From: Pseudomonas hefeiensis
Lineage (GTDB): Bacteria; Pseudomonadota; Gammaproteobacteria; Pseudomonadales; Pseudomonadaceae
DNA length: 64,000 bases
NCBI RefSeq assembly: GCF_030687835.1
Contig: NZ_CP117449.1
Location: 1,736,001-1,800,000 of the forward strand
Reading direction: 5' to 3'
How positions within the stretch are numbered: the stretch's first letter is position 1; each line of letters opens with the position of its first letter. Below the pieces are notes generated by a model that was given only the letters and a program-made list of their open reading frames with translations, was not told where the DNA came from and made no database searches. Shown here one piece after another: positions 1 through 11,452 of this stretch. Position numbers and translations under genes: made by a program.

Positions 1-97
1 CATCGGTGAGACGCTGGAAGGCGGCAAGCTGGGCTCGAAAATCGTTATCGCCGTTTCCGTGGTGGTAATCGTTCTGGCAGGAGTCTGGATATGGTAA
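1..97 (+). CDS. sdhC: Succinate dehydrogenase cytochrome b556 subunit, C-terminal end (partial)
   Basis: Only the last 31 codons are present, read in frame from base 2 to a TAA at 95-97. They give a hydrophobic tail (KIVIAVSVVVIVLAGVWIW) typical of the third membrane helix of SdhC. The stop overlaps the sdhD start by 7 bases, so the two are translationally coupled. SdhC and SdhD anchor the SdhAB catalytic dimer in the inner membrane and hold heme b and the quinone site. The assignment rests mainly on the tail and on the position before sdhD. Confidence 0.9.
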   Translation, partial: IGETLEGGKLGSKIVIAVSVVVIVLAGVWIW

Positions 98-459
98 CCA
101 ACGTCACGAACCTTTCCCGTTCGGGCCTCTATGACTGGATGGCGCAGCGTGTGTCTGCGGTCGTTCTCGCGGCTTACTTCATTTTCCTGATCGGATATGT
201 CGTAGCAAACCCAGGCCTTGGCTATGCCCAATGGCATGAACTGTTCGCAAACAACTGGATGCGTATCTTCAGTCTGCTGTCGCTTGTCGCGCTGGGCGCT
301 CACGCCTGGGTCGGCATGTGGACCATCGCGACCGACTACCTGACGCCGATGGCGTTCGGCAAGTCGGCGACTGCCGTACGTTTCCTCTTCCAGGCAGTAT
401 GCGGCGTCGCGATGTTTGCGTACTTCGTCTGGGGTGTGCAGATTCTTTGGGGTATCTGA
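91..459 (+). CDS. sdhD: Succinate dehydrogenase hydrophobic membrane anchor subunit
   Basis: A 122-aa protein with three predicted membrane helices (about residues 20-40, 56-78 and 95-120), the usual SdhD length. The N-terminal segment (SGLYDWMAQRVSAVVLAAY) and the helix-II segment LGAHAWVGMWTIATDYL, with a histidine in the heme/quinone region, match the family. It anchors complex II with SdhC. The start overlaps the sdhC stop, and sdhA begins 3 bases after its own stop, so it belongs to the sdhCDAB operon. Confidence 0.97.
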   Translation: MVTNVTNLSRSGLYDWMAQRVSAVVLAAYFIFLIGYVVANPGLGYAQWHELFANNWMRIFSLLSLVALGAHAWVGMWTIATDYLTPMAFGKSATAVRFLFQAVCGVAMFAYFVWGVQILWGI

Positions 460-462
460 TTC

Positions 463-2235
463 ATGGCTAACATTCCTACGATTTCTTTCGACGCCATCAT
501 TATTGGTGGCGGCGGTGCCGGCATGCGCGCAGCGCTGCAACTGGCACAGGGCGGTCACAAGACTGCCGTGATCACCAAGGTTTTTCCGACCCGTTCGCAC
601 ACTGTTTCCGCTCAGGGCGGCATCACCTGCGCCATCGCTTCGGCCGACCCGAACGATGACTGGCGCTGGCACATGTACGATACCGTCAAGGGTTCCGACT
701 ACATCGGTGACCAGGACGCTATCGAATACATGTGTCAGGAAGGTCCGGCCGCGGTTTTCGAACTGGACCACATGGGTATGCCATTCTCGCGTACCGAGCA
801 AGGTCGTATCTACCAGCGTCCGTTTGGCGGTCAGTCCAAGGACTACGGCAAGGGCGGCCAGGCTGCGCGTACTTGCGCGGCGTCCGACCGTACCGGTCAC
901 GCCCTGCTGCACACCCTTTATCAGGGCAACCTGAAAGCCGGTACCACGTTCCTGAACGAGTACTACGCCGTTGACCTGGTGAAGAACGAAGACGGCGCCT
1001 TCGTCGGTGTGATCGCGATCTGCATCGAAACCGGCGAAACCACCTACATTCGCGCCAAGGCCACCGTACTGGCGACCGGCGGTGCCGGCCGTATCTACGC
1101 GTCCACCACCAATGCCCTGATCAACACCGGTGACGGTGTCGGCATGGCACTGCGTGCTGGCGTGCCGGTACAAGACATCGAAATGTGGCAATTCCACCCG
1201 ACCGGCATCGCCGGCGCCGGTGTACTGGTCACCGAAGGTTGCCGTGGTGAAGGCGGTTACCTGATCAACAAGCACGGCGAGCGTTTCATGGAGCGTTATG
1301 CTCCGAACGCCAAGGACCTTGCCGGTCGTGACGTGGTTGCCCGGTCGATGGTGAAAGAAATCATCGCCGGCAACGGTTGCGGTCCGAATGGCGACCACGT
1401 GATGCTCAAGCTTGACCACCTGGGCGAGGAAGTGCTGCACAGCCGTCTGCCAGGTATCTGCGAACTGTCCAAGACCTTCGCGCACGTCGACCCGGTCGTC
1501 GCGCCGGTTCCAGTGGTTCCAACTTGCCACTATATGATGGGCGGCGTTGCCACCAACATTCACGGCCAGGCGATGACCCAGAACGCCGAAGGTGTGGACG
1601 AAATCATCCCTGGCCTGTTCGCGGTGGGTGAAGTGGCTTGCGTATCGGTTCACGGTGCCAACCGTCTGGGCGGCAACTCGCTGCTCGACCTGGTGGTATT
1701 CGGCCGTGCTGCCGGCCTGCACCTGGAAAAAGCGCTGACCGACGGTATCGAGTATGACGATGCCACCGACGCCAACATCGAAGCCGCCCTGGCGCGTCTG
1801 TCCGCTCTGAATGAGCGTACCGAAGGCGAAGACGTGGCGACCCTGCGTCGCGAGCTGCAAAACTGCATGCAGAACTACTTCGGTGTATTCCGTACCGGCG
1901 AATACATGCAGAAGGGTATTGATCAGCTGGCGCAATTGCGTGAACGAATCGCCAACGTGAAGATCAACGATAAGTCGCAGGCGTTCAACACTGCACGTAT
2001 CGAAGCGCTGGAATTGCAGAACCTGCTGGAAGTGGCCGAAGCCACCGCCATCGCGGCAGAAGTGCGCAAAGAGTCCCGTGGTGCCCATGCCCGCGAAGAC
2101 TTTGAAGACCGTGATGACGAAAACTGGTTGTGCCACACCTTGTTCTTCCCGGGTGAAAAACGTGTCGCCAAGCGTGCGGTGAACTTCTCGCCGAAGACCG
2201 TTCCGACGTTTGAACCCAAGATCCGGACTTACTAA
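463..2235 (+). CDS. sdhA: Succinate dehydrogenase flavoprotein subunit
   Basis: A 590-aa flavoprotein that oxidises succinate to fumarate and passes electrons to SdhB. The N-terminal dinucleotide fold is visible as [14 protein letters not shown] (about residues 13-26). The covalent FAD attachment histidine lies in [10 protein letters not shown]. The fumarate reductase/succinate dehydrogenase signature and the active-site segments HPTGI and RGEGG are present. The length equals the Pseudomonas norm. It starts 3 bases after sdhD and is followed directly by sdhB. Confidence 0.99.
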   Translation: MANIPTISFDAIIIGGGGAGMRAALQLAQGGHKTAVITKVFPTRSHTVSAQGGITCAIASADPNDDWRWHMYDTVKGSDYIGDQDAIEYMCQEGPAAVFELDHMGMPFSRTEQGRIYQRPFGGQSKDYGKGGQAARTCAASDRTGHALLHTLYQGNLKAGTTFLNEYYAVDLVKNEDGAFVGVIAICIETGETTYIRAKATVLATGGAGRIYASTTNALINTGDGVGMALRAGVPVQDIEMWQFHPTGIAGAGVLVTEGCRGEGGYLINKHGERFMERYAPNAKDLAGRDVVARSMVKEIIAGNGCGPNGDHVMLKLDHLGEEVLHSRLPGICELSKTFAHVDPVVAPVPVVPTCHYMMGGVATNIHGQAMTQNAEGVDEIIPGLFAVGEVACVSVHGANRLGGNSLLDLVVFGRAAGLHLEKALTDGIEYDDATDANIEAALARLSALNERTEGEDVATLRRELQNCMQNYFGVFRTGEYMQKGIDQLAQLRERIANVKINDKSQAFNTARIEALELQNLLEVAEATAIAAEVRKESRGAHAREDFEDRDDENWLCHTLFFPGEKRVAKRAVNFSPKTVPTFEPKIRTY

Positions 2236-2246
2236 GGGTGGCCGCC

Positions 2247-2951
2247 ATGTTGCAAGTCAGTGTTTATCGCTACAACCCTGATCAGGACGCCGCGCCGTTC
2301 ATGCAGGATTTCCAGGTTGATACCGGTGGTAAAGACCTGATGGTGCTGGACGTGCTGGCCCTGATCAAAGAGCAGGACGAAGGTTTTTCCTACCGTCGTT
2401 CTTGCCGCGAGGGCGTTTGCGGCTCCGACGGCATGAACATCAACGGCAAGAACGGCCTGGCGTGCATCACGCCGCTGTCCGCCGTGGTCAAGGGCAACAA
2501 GCTGGTTGTCCGTCCGCTGCCAGGTTTGCCGGTCATTCGTGACCTGGTCGTCGATATGAGCATCTTCTACAAGCAATACGAGAAGGTGAAGCCATTCCTG
2601 CAGAACGATTCGCCGGCCCCGGCCATCGAACGTCTGCAGTCCCCGGAAGAGCGTGAAAAGCTCGACGGTCTGTACGAGTGCATCCTGTGCGCCTGCTGCT
2701 CGACCTCGTGCCCATCCTTCTGGTGGAACCCGGACAAATTCCTGGGCCCGGCCGCTCTGCTGCAAGCGTATCGCTTCCTGGCAGACAGCCGCGACACCAA
2801 GACGTCCGAGCGTCTGGCTGCACTGGATGACCCGTTCAGCGTATTCCGCTGCCGCGGGATCATGAACTGCGTCAACGTCTGCCCGAAAGGCCTGAACCCG
2901 ACTAAGGCCATCGGTCACATACGTAACATGCTGCTGCAAAGCGGCGTGTGA
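2247..2951 (+). CDS. sdhB: Succinate dehydrogenase iron-sulfur subunit
   Basis: A 234-aa protein carrying the electron relay of complex II. The [2Fe-2S] cysteines are in CREGVCGSDG with a downstream C in NGLAC. The [4Fe-4S] and [3Fe-4S] ligands are in CILCACCSTSCP and CRGIMNCVNVCPKG. An upstream in-frame GTG at 2238 is possible, but the ATG at 2247 (MLQVSVYRYNPDQ) has AAGG 9 bases before it and gives the expected family start. It is the last sdh gene; 262 bases separate it from sucA. Confidence 0.97.
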   Translation: MLQVSVYRYNPDQDAAPFMQDFQVDTGGKDLMVLDVLALIKEQDEGFSYRRSCREGVCGSDGMNINGKNGLACITPLSAVVKGNKLVVRPLPGLPVIRDLVVDMSIFYKQYEKVKPFLQNDSPAPAIERLQSPEEREKLDGLYECILCACCSTSCPSFWWNPDKFLGPAALLQAYRFLADSRDTKTSERLAALDDPFSVFRCRGIMNCVNVCPKGLNPTKAIGHIRNMLLQSGV

Positions 2952-3213
2952 TTCAGCTGCTGTACCCGTAGAACCGCTGTACCCGTAAAGGCCGGGGCGT
3001 GGGCTTCAACCCGCGTCCTGGCTATAACCAGAACCGCCGCTCACAAAGCGGCAGTTCTTATTTTGAAGAAATGAGACAAGCAGGGGCATCCGGGCTGGTA
3101 CCCGGACTATCAGCGTGATCCTAAGTGGCTTGTTTTGGTCGCTGCATTCGGACTTCTGCAAGTTTGCTCGGTGTTTTCGCCGATGGTGTTCCCCAAATCG
3201 AGGGTGACCAAGC
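2952..3213 (+). promoter_or_regulatory. sdhB-sucA intergenic region with stem-loop
   Basis: A 262-base spacer inside the TCA gene cluster. It holds a near-perfect stem-loop at 3030-3058 (AGAACCGCCGCT, loop CACA, then the complementary arm with one mismatch), followed by a weakly T-rich stretch. This could be a partial terminator or an mRNA processing or stability element separating sdh from suc expression. A short direct repeat (CTGTACCCGTA, twice near 2959-2988) precedes it. No ORF is convincing. The regulatory role is inferred. Confidence 0.5.
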
Positions 3214-6045
3214 ATGCAAGAAAGCGTGATGCAGCGCATGTGGAACAGTGCCCACCTCTCCGGTGGTAACGCTGCCTATGTGGAAGAGCTCTACGAGCTC
3301 TACCTGCACGACCCTAACGCTGTGCCAGAAGAGTGGCGCACCTACTTTCAGAAGTTGCCGGCTGACGGTAACTCTGCCACTGATGTTTCGCACTCGACAA
3401 TTCGCGATCATTTCGTGCTGCTGGCAAAGAACCAGCGCCGCGCTCAACCGGTGTCTGCCGGCAGCGTGAGCAGTGAGCACGAGAAGAAGCAAGTTGAAGT
3501 GCTGCGACTGATCCAGGCCTACCGGATGCGTGGCCACCAGGCAGCCCAGCTGGACCCGCTGGGGCTGTGGCAGCGTCCTGCACCAGCAGACCTGTCGATC
3601 ACTCATTACGGCTTGACCAATGCCGATCTTGATACGACCTTCCGTGCCGGCGACCTGTTCATCGGCAAAGAGGAAGCGAGCCTACGCGAAATTCACGAAG
3701 CGTTGCAGCAGACATATTGCCGCACCATCGGTGCCGAATTTACGCATATCGTCGATTCCGAGCAGCGCCAGTGGTTCCAGCAGCGTCTGGAAAGCGTTCG
3801 TGGCCGTCCGACCTTCTCCGCTGACGTCAAGAGCCACTTGCTCGAGCGCGTCACGGCCGCCGAAGGCCTGGAAAAGTACCTGGGCACCAAATACCCGGGC
3901 ACCAAGCGTTTCGGCCTGGAAGGTGGCGAAAGCCTGATCCCGCTGCTGGACGAACTGATCCAGCGTTCCGGTTCCTACGGCACCAAGGAAGTCGTCATCG
4001 GCATGGCCCACCGCGGCCGTCTGAACGTGCTGGTCAACACCTTCGGCAAGAACCCGCGCGAGCTGTTCGACGAGTTCGAAGGCAAGAAGAAGGTCGAGCT
4101 GGGCTCCGGTGACGTCAAGTATCACCAGGGTTTCTCGTCCAACGTGATGACCACAGGTGGCGAAGTTCACTTGGCGATGGCGTTCAACCCGTCCCACCTG
4201 GAAATCGTTTCCCCGGTGGTCGAGGGTTCGGTCCGTGCCCGCCAGGATCGTCGCAACGATCCGACTGGCGAAAAGGTCCTGCCGATTTCCATCCACGGTG
4301 ACGCTGCATTCGCCGGTCAAGGCGTGGTCATGGAAACCTTCCAGATGTCGCAGACCCGCGGCTTCAAGACCGGCGGTACCGTTCACCTGGTGATCAACAA
4401 CCAGGTCGGCTTCACCATCAGCAACCCGGAAGACTCGCGTTCCACCGAGTACTGCACCGACGTTGCGAAGATGATCCAGGCACCGATTCTCCATGTGAAT
4501 GGCGATGACCCGGAAGCCGTGCTGTTCGTGACCCAGTTGGCCATCGACTACCGCATGCAGTACAAGCGTGACGTGGTGATCGACCTGGTCTGCTACCGTC
4601 GTCGCGGCCACAACGAGGCCGACGAGCCTAGCGGCACCCAGCCTCTGATGTACCAGCAGATCGCCAAGCAGCGCACCACCCGTGAGCTGTATGCCGAGCG
4701 CCTGACCCAGAGCGGTGTGCTGGACGCTGAACGTGTCCAGGAAAAAGTCGATGAATATCGCAATGCCCTGGACAACGGCCTGCATGTTGTAAAAAGCCTG
4801 GTCAAAGAGCCGAACAAAGAGCTGTTCGTGGACTGGCGTCCGTACCTGGGTCACGCCTGGACTGCTCGTCACGACACCCGTTTTGATCTCAAGACCTTGC
4901 AGGAACTGTCCGCCAAGCTGCTGGAAATTCCGGAAGGCTTCGTGGTCCAGCGCCAGGTCGCGAAAATCTACGAAGACCGGCAGAAGATGCAAGCCGGCGG
5001 CCTGCCGATCAACTGGGGTTATGCCGAAACCATGGCATACGCGACCCTGGCGTTCGAAGGTCACCCTGTGCGCATCACCGGCCAGGACGTAGGCCGCGGC
5101 ACTTTCTCGCACCGCCACGCGGCGTTGCACAACCAGAAAGACGCCAGCACCTACATCCCGCTGCAACACCTGTACAAAGGCCAGCCACGTTTCGACCTGT
5201 ACGATTCGCTGCTGTCCGAAGAAGCCGTCCTGGCGTTCGAATATGGCTACTCCACCACCGAGCCGAATGCGCTGGTGATCTGGGAAGCCCAGTTCGGCGA
5301 CTTCGCCAACGGTGCCCAGGTGGTTGTCGACCAGTTCATCACCAGCGGCGAGCACAAGTGGGGCCGTCTCTGCGGTCTGACCATGCTGTTGCCACACGGT
5401 TATGAAGGGCAGGGGCCGGAGCACTCTTCGGCACGTCTGGAGCGTTACCTGCAGCTGTGCGCCGAGCACAACATCCAGGTGTGCGTACCGACGACCCCGG
5501 CTCAGATCTACCACTTGCTGCGCCGTCAGGTGATTCGCCCGCTGCGCAAGCCGCTTGTAGTGCTGACACCGAAGTCATTGCTGCGTCACAAGCTGGCGAT
5601 CTCGACTCTGGAAGATCTGGCCGAAGGCTCGTTCCAGACCGTTATCCCGGAAATCGACGCTCAGGATCCGGCCAACGTCGGTCGCGTGGTTCTGTGCAGC
5701 GGCAAGGTCTATTACGACTTGCTGGAAAAACGCCGTGCCGAAGGCCGTGACGATATCGCCATCGTGCGTCTCGAGCAGCTGTACCCGTTCCCGGAGGACG
5801 ACCTGGTCGAAATCCTGGCTCCGTACAAAAACCTGAAGCACATCGTCTGGTGCCAGGAAGAGCCGATGAACCAGGGTGCGTGGTACTGCAGCCAACATCA
5901 CATGCGCCGCATCATCAGCGGTCACAACAAGTCGCTCGTACTTGAGTACGCCGGCCGTGACGCTTCTGCTGCACCTGCTTGTGGTTATGCATCGATGCAC
6001 GCCGAGCAGCAGGAAAAACTGCTGCAAGATGCCTTTACCGTTTAA
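3214..6045 (+). CDS. sucA: 2-oxoglutarate dehydrogenase E1 component
   Basis: A 943-aa thiamine-diphosphate enzyme that decarboxylates 2-oxoglutarate and succinylates the lipoyl group of SucB. The N-terminal SucB-binding segment (MWNSAHLSGGNAAYVEELYELY), the GMAHRGRLN motif, the TPP/Mg-binding region around GDAAFAGQGVV with a downstream INNQVGFT, and the C-terminal transketolase-like domain (HSSARLERYLQLCAE) are all present. The length matches the family. The ATG at 3214 follows GAGGG at a normal distance. sucB follows 42 bases later. Confidence 0.99.
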   Translation: MQESVMQRMWNSAHLSGGNAAYVEELYELYLHDPNAVPEEWRTYFQKLPADGNSATDVSHSTIRDHFVLLAKNQRRAQPVSAGSVSSEHEKKQVEVLRLIQAYRMRGHQAAQLDPLGLWQRPAPADLSITHYGLTNADLDTTFRAGDLFIGKEEASLREIHEALQQTYCRTIGAEFTHIVDSEQRQWFQQRLESVRGRPTFSADVKSHLLERVTAAEGLEKYLGTKYPGTKRFGLEGGESLIPLLDELIQRSGSYGTKEVVIGMAHRGRLNVLVNTFGKNPRELFDEFEGKKKVELGSGDVKYHQGFSSNVMTTGGEVHLAMAFNPSHLEIVSPVVEGSVRARQDRRNDPTGEKVLPISIHGDAAFAGQGVVMETFQMSQTRGFKTGGTVHLVINNQVGFTISNPEDSRSTEYCTDVAKMIQAPILHVNGDDPEAVLFVTQLAIDYRMQYKRDVVIDLVCYRRRGHNEADEPSGTQPLMYQQIAKQRTTRELYAERLTQSGVLDAERVQEKVDEYRNALDNGLHVVKSLVKEPNKELFVDWRPYLGHAWTARHDTRFDLKTLQELSAKLLEIPEGFVVQRQVAKIYEDRQKMQAGGLPINWGYAETMAYATLAFEGHPVRITGQDVGRGTFSHRHAALHNQKDASTYIPLQHLYKGQPRFDLYDSLLSEEAVLAFEYGYSTTEPNALVIWEAQFGDFANGAQVVVDQFITSGEHKWGRLCGLTMLLPHGYEGQGPEHSSARLERYLQLCAEHNIQVCVPTTPAQIYHLLRRQVIRPLRKPLVVLTPKSLLRHKLAISTLEDLAEGSFQTVIPEIDAQDPANVGRVVLCSGKVYYDLLEKRRAEGRDDIAIVRLEQLYPFPEDDLVEILAPYKNLKHIVWCQEEPMNQGAWYCSQHHMRRIISGHNKSLVLEYAGRDASAAPACGYASMHAEQQEKLLQDAFTV

Positions 6046-6087
6046 TGCCTTCGCGCACCTGAAACCGAATTTAAGGAACCACAGATA

Positions 6088-7311
6088 ATGGCTATCGAGA
6101 TCAAAGCCCCCACTTTCCCGGAATCGGTTGCCGATGGCACGATTGCCACCTGGCACAAAAAACCGGGCGACGCGGTCAAGCGCGACGAACTGATCGTCGA
6201 CATCGAAACCGACAAAGTTGTCCTGGAAGTACTGGCCGAGGCTGACGGCGTCCTGGGCGCCATCATCAAGGGCGAAGGCGAAACCGTACTGTCGGCCGAA
6301 GTGCTGGGCTCCATCGAAGCGGGCGGCGCTGCTGCCGCTGCTCCGGCGGCCGCTGCCGCACCGGCCGCCGCTCAGGCTGCTGCTCCTGCCGCTGGCGGCG
6401 AAGACGATCCAGTCGCCGCTCCAGCTGCTCGCAAGCTGGCTGAAGAGAACGGCATCAACATCGCTTCCGTTGCCGGCACCGGCAAGGGTGGTCGTGTGAC
6501 CAAGGAAGACGTGGTTGCAGCGGTTGCCGCCAAGAAAGCCGCTCCGGCCGCTGCGCCAGCCAAGGCTGCCGCGCCTGCCGCTGCCGCTCCGGTGTTCGCT
6601 GCCGGTGATCGCGTTGAAAAACGCGTTCCGATGACCCGCCTGCGCGCCAAGGTTGCCGAGCGTCTGGTTGAAGCCCAGTCGAACATGGCGATGCTGACCA
6701 CTTTCAACGAAGTCGACATGACCGAAGTCATGGCCCTGCGTTCGAAGTACAAGGACCTGTTCGAGAAGAGCCACAACGGCGTACGCCTGGGCTTCATGTC
6801 GTTCTTCGTCAAGGCTGCCACTGAAGCGCTGAAACGCTACCCGGCCGTCAACGCGTCGATCGACGGTTCCGACATCGTTTACCACGGCTATGCCGATATC
6901 GGTGTCGCGGTTTCCAGCGACCGTGGCCTGGTGGTTCCGGTACTGCGCAACGCCGAACTGATGAGCCTGGCTGAAATCGAAGGCGGCATCGCCACCTTCG
7001 GCAAGAAGGCCCGTGATGGCAAGCTGTCCATCGAAGAGATGACCGGCGGTACGTTCACCATCACCAACGGTGGTACATTCGGTTCGATGATGTCGACCCC
7101 GATCGTCAACCCGCCACAAGCGGCGATCCTGGGCATGCACAACATCCTGCAACGCCCTATGGCGATCAATGGTCAGGTCGTGATTCGTCCGATGATGTAT
7201 CTGGCGCTGTCCTACGATCACCGCCTGATCGACGGTAAAGAAGCCGTGACTTTCCTGGTAACCATCAAGAACCTGCTTGAAGATCCGGCTCGTCTGCTGC
7301 TGGATATCTGA
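6088..7311 (+). CDS. sucB: 2-oxoglutarate dehydrogenase E2, dihydrolipoyl succinyltransferase
   Basis: A 407-aa core subunit that moves succinyl groups from its lipoyl arm to CoA. Domains in order are the lipoyl domain (modified lysine in [10 protein letters not shown], about residue 43), an Ala/Pro-rich flexible linker (about 80-105), the E1/E3-binding domain ([19 protein letters not shown]), a second Ala/Pro linker (about 150-170), and the catalytic domain ending with the active-site segment SYDHRLIDG. It lies between sucA and lpdG, as in other pseudomonads. Confidence 0.99.
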   Translation: MAIEIKAPTFPESVADGTIATWHKKPGDAVKRDELIVDIETDKVVLEVLAEADGVLGAIIKGEGETVLSAEVLGSIEAGGAAAAAPAAAAAPAAAQAAAPAAGGEDDPVAAPAARKLAEENGINIASVAGTGKGGRVTKEDVVAAVAAKKAAPAAAPAKAAAPAAAAPVFAAGDRVEKRVPMTRLRAKVAERLVEAQSNMAMLTTFNEVDMTEVMALRSKYKDLFEKSHNGVRLGFMSFFVKAATEALKRYPAVNASIDGSDIVYHGYADIGVAVSSDRGLVVPVLRNAELMSLAEIEGGIATFGKKARDGKLSIEEMTGGTFTITNGGTFGSMMSTPIVNPPQAAILGMHNILQRPMAINGQVVIRPMMYLALSYDHRLIDGKEAVTFLVTIKNLLEDPARLLLDI

Positions 7312-7319
7312 TTCGCCGC

Positions 7320-7346
7320 GAGGGCCGGTCGGTTGACCGGCCTCTT
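7320..7346 (+). other. Stem-loop between sucB and lpdG
   Basis: AGGGCCGGTC and GACCGGCCTCT form a GC-rich hairpin with loop GGTT just after the sucB stop. There is no long T-run behind it, so it resembles a partial attenuator or mRNA-stabilising 3' structure more than a full terminator. The function is inferred from structure alone. Confidence 0.55.
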
Positions 7347-7417
7347 GCTGAAATAACCGGTTTCGTCCCACGACGGTCTCCACAAGTGACCGTCCGGTTT
7401 GATTCGAGAAGGAATGA

Positions 7418-8857
<1,440 letters not shown>

Positions 8858-8939
8858 TAGACAATAAGAAACCACGGCGGTATGGCCCGTCGTGAGCCTT
8901 GCGAGCAAGACTCACCGCGGAATATCCGCTGGACGCAGC

Positions 8940-8978
8940 CTTGCGTAGCGGCACCGGTCAACTGGAACGCTACGCAAG
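8940..8978 (+). other. Inverted repeat in lpdG-sucC leader
   Basis: Perfect 11-base arms CTTGCGTAGCG (8940-8950) and CGCTACGCAAG (8968-8978) flank a 17-base loop in the 196-base gap before sucC. No T-tract follows, so it is not a classic terminator. It could be an RNA processing site or a protein-binding site tuning sucCD against the upstream genes. No function is known to me for this element. Confidence 0.6.
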
Positions 8979-9053
8979 CAGCAGTCACAGGTGGTGCGGC
9001 ACCATAACGGTGCAGCACCGAATGCGCAGTACCTAACGAAGACGGTAATAAGC

Positions 9054-10221
9054 ATGAATCTTCACGAGTATCAGGGTAAGCAGCTGTTCGCTGAGTACGG
9101 CCTGCCAGTATCCACCGGCTACGCGGTAGACACCCCGGAAGCGGCAGCAGAAGCTTGCGACAAAATCGGCGGCAGCGAATGGGTTGTCAAAGCCCAGGTT
9201 CACGCCGGTGGTCGCGGTAAAGCGGGCGGCGTCAAGCTGGTTCGCAGCAAAGAAGACGCCAAAGCCTTCGCACAGCAGTGGCTGGGCAAGCGTCTGGTGA
9301 CCTACCAGACTGACGCCAACGGTCAGCCAGTCACCAAGATCCTGGTTGAATCGTGCACTGATATCGCTAAAGAGCTGTACCTGGGCGCTGTCGTTGACCG
9401 TTCGAGCCGCCGTATCGTGTTCATGGCTTCCACCGAAGGTGGCGTGGACATCGAGAAAATCGCTCACGATACCCCTGAGAAAATCCTCAAGGCCACCATC
9501 GATCCACTGGTTGGCGCCCAGCCATTCCAGGGTCGCGAGCTGGCATTCCAGCTGGGCCTGGAAGGCAAGCAGGTCACTCAGTTCGCCAAGATCTTCGTAG
9601 GCCTGGCCAAGCTGTTCCAGGACCACGACCTGGCGCTGCTGGAAGTGAACCCGCTGGTGATCAAGGCCGACGGCGATCTGCACTGCCTCGATGCCAAGAT
9701 CAACATCGACGCCAACGCCATGTACCGTCAGCCTAAGCTGAAGACCTTCCACGATCCGTCGCAAGACGATCCGCGCGAAGCGCACGCTGCCAAGTTCGAA
9801 CTGAACTACGTGGCCCTGGAAGGCAACATCGGCTGCATGGTCAACGGTGCCGGTCTGGCCATGGGTACCATGGACATCGTCAACCTGCATGGCGGCAAGC
9901 CAGCCAACTTCCTCGACGTGGGCGGTGGTGCTACCAAGGAACGCGTAACCGAAGCGTTCAAGATCATTCTGTCCGACACCAACGTCGCTGCGGTACTGGT
10001 CAACATCTTCGGCGGCATCGTTCGTTGCGACATGATTGCCGAAGGCATCATTGGCGCCGTGAAAGAAGTCGGCGTGAAAATCCCGGTTGTTGTTCGCCTC
10101 GAAGGCAACAACGCTGAGCTGGGGCGCTAAAGTACTGGCAGAAAGCGGTTTGAACATCATCGCTGCTACCAGCCTGACCGACGCTGCTCAACAAGTCGTT
10201 AAAGCTGCGGAGGGCAAATAA
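9054..10221 (+). CDS. sucC: Succinyl-CoA synthetase beta subunit, frameshifted near the 3' end
   Basis: The ADP-forming succinate-CoA ligase beta chain, with the ATP-grasp N-terminus ([18 protein letters not shown]) and the GIVRCDMIA segment. The ATG at 9054 starts the family-typical MNLHEYQ. As written, the frame stops at 10128-10130 after ELGR, giving 358 aa. Reading CTGGGGCGCTAA (about 10119-10130) with one G fewer restores [18 protein letters not shown]...AAEGK up to the TAA at 10219-10221, exactly the 388-aa family length. The restored stop overlaps the sucD ATG by one base. The extra G is probably a sequence error, because an intact SucC tail is still encoded downstream. Confidence 0.93.
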
Positions 10222-11105
10222 TGAGCGTCCTGATCAATAAAGACACCAAGGTTATCTGCCAGGGTATTACCGGTTCGCAAGGTAGTTTCCACACCCAGCA
10301 AGCTCTGGAATACGGCACCAAGATGGTGGGTGGCGTAACGCCGGGCAAAGGCGGCACCGAACACCTGGGCCTGCCTGTCTTCAACACTGTCAAAGACGCT
10401 GTTGCTGCCACTGGCGCTACCGCCAGCGTGATCTACGTTCCAGCTCCTTTCTGCAAGGATTCCATCCTTGAAGCAGCGTTCGGCGGCATCAAGCTGATCG
10501 TCTGCATCACCGAAGGCATCCCGACCATCGACATGCTGGAAGCCAAGGTCAAGTGCGACGAGCTGGGTATCACCCTGATCGGCCCTAACTGCCCAGGCGT
10601 GATCACTCCAGGCGAATGCAAGATCGGCATCATGCCAGGTCACATTCACTTGCCAGGCAAGGTTGGTATCGTTTCCCGTTCCGGCACCCTGACATACGAA
10701 GCCGTCAAGCAGACCACTGACGCCGGTTTCGGTCAGTCGACTTGCGTCGGCATCGGCGGTGACCCGATCCCAGGTTCCAACTTCATCGACATCCTGAAGC
10801 TGTTCCAGGAAGACCCGAAGACCGAAGCGATCGTCATGATCGGTGAGATCGGCGGTTCGGCTGAAGAAGAAGCGGCTGCCTACATCAAGGCTAACGTGAC
10901 CAAGCCAGTTGTTTCCTACATCGCGGGTGTGACTGCTCCTCCGGGCAAGCGCATGGGCCATGCTGGCGCAATCATCTCTGGCGGCAAAGGCACTGCGGAC
11001 GAGAAATTCGCCGCTCTGCAAGACGCAGGCGTGAAAACCGTGCGTTCGCTGGCAGACATCGGCAAGGCCCTGGCCGAGCTGACTGGCTGGGAAATGAAGA
11101 AGTAA
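10221..11105 (+). CDS. sucD: Succinyl-CoA synthetase alpha subunit
   Basis: A 294-aa CoA-binding and phosphohistidine subunit that makes succinate and ATP from succinyl-CoA with SucC. The N-terminal CoA-binding Rossmann region ([20 protein letters not shown]), the [10 protein letters not shown] segment and the catalytic histidine in MGHAGAII (about residue 247) are present. The start overlaps the restored sucC stop. It is the last gene of the TCA cluster and is followed by a strong terminator. Confidence 0.99.
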   Translation: MSVLINKDTKVICQGITGSQGSFHTQQALEYGTKMVGGVTPGKGGTEHLGLPVFNTVKDAVAATGATASVIYVPAPFCKDSILEAAFGGIKLIVCITEGIPTIDMLEAKVKCDELGITLIGPNCPGVITPGECKIGIMPGHIHLPGKVGIVSRSGTLTYEAVKQTTDAGFGQSTCVGIGGDPIPGSNFIDILKLFQEDPKTEAIVMIGEIGGSAEEEAAAYIKANVTKPVVSYIAGVTAPPGKRMGHAGAIISGGKGTADEKFAALQDAGVKTVRSLADIGKALAELTGWEMKK

Positions 11106-11132
11106 GCTTCGGCTGACTTTTTTGTTCCAGCA

Positions 11133-11160
11133 ACAAAGGCCACCTTCGGGTGGCCTTTGT
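11133..11160 (+). terminator. Rho-independent terminator after sucCD
   Basis: Perfect 12-base arms ACAAAGGCCACC and GGTGGCCTTTGT enclose a TTCG tetraloop 27 bases after the sucD stop. This is the strongest hairpin in the first 11 kb and marks the end of the sdh-suc cluster. Confidence 0.9.
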
Positions 11161-11452
11161 CGGTTTCGGATGTATGTGGCGCCAAATTGGGGCCTGCTCG
11201 CGATGACAGAATTACAGTCACCAACCATTTAGATGCAAAAACGCGACACGGAAATGTCGCGCATCGGATAGTTCGCCCCGTAACAGTGCGTTATTCGCAC
11301 TAATTCGTTAGGCTACTCGCCATTTTTGCGCCCGCTACCCACAAGGAAGCGGCGCGCATAACGGGTTGGTCTTATACGGATCGGCAGCATTTCCCTCCAT
11401 CCTCAAGGGAAGTCCCTCTCTAAATTCCGATTCAGCAGTGTGGTTTCCTTAA
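11161..11452. other. Intergenic region before brnQ, no clear gene
   Basis: With the terminator, this makes a 347-base gene-free gap between sucD and brnQ. It contains a small inverted repeat, GTGCGTTATTCGCAC, near 11286-11300. No ORF with a plausible ribosome site and no REP palindrome is seen. It presumably holds the brnQ promoter and leader, but I could not identify a convincing promoter pair. Confidence 0.4.

Noticed and set aside
3682..5514. Long minus-strand open frame (610 codons) inside sucA
   Set aside because: It is an antisense shadow of sucA in GC-rich DNA. Its product is low-complexity His/Gln/Val-rich with no domain, and sucA on the plus strand is certain.
8991..9053. N-terminal extension of sucC starting at 8991
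   Set aside because: The family start [12 protein letters not shown] lies at 9054; the extra 21 residues are not conserved and have no ribosome site.
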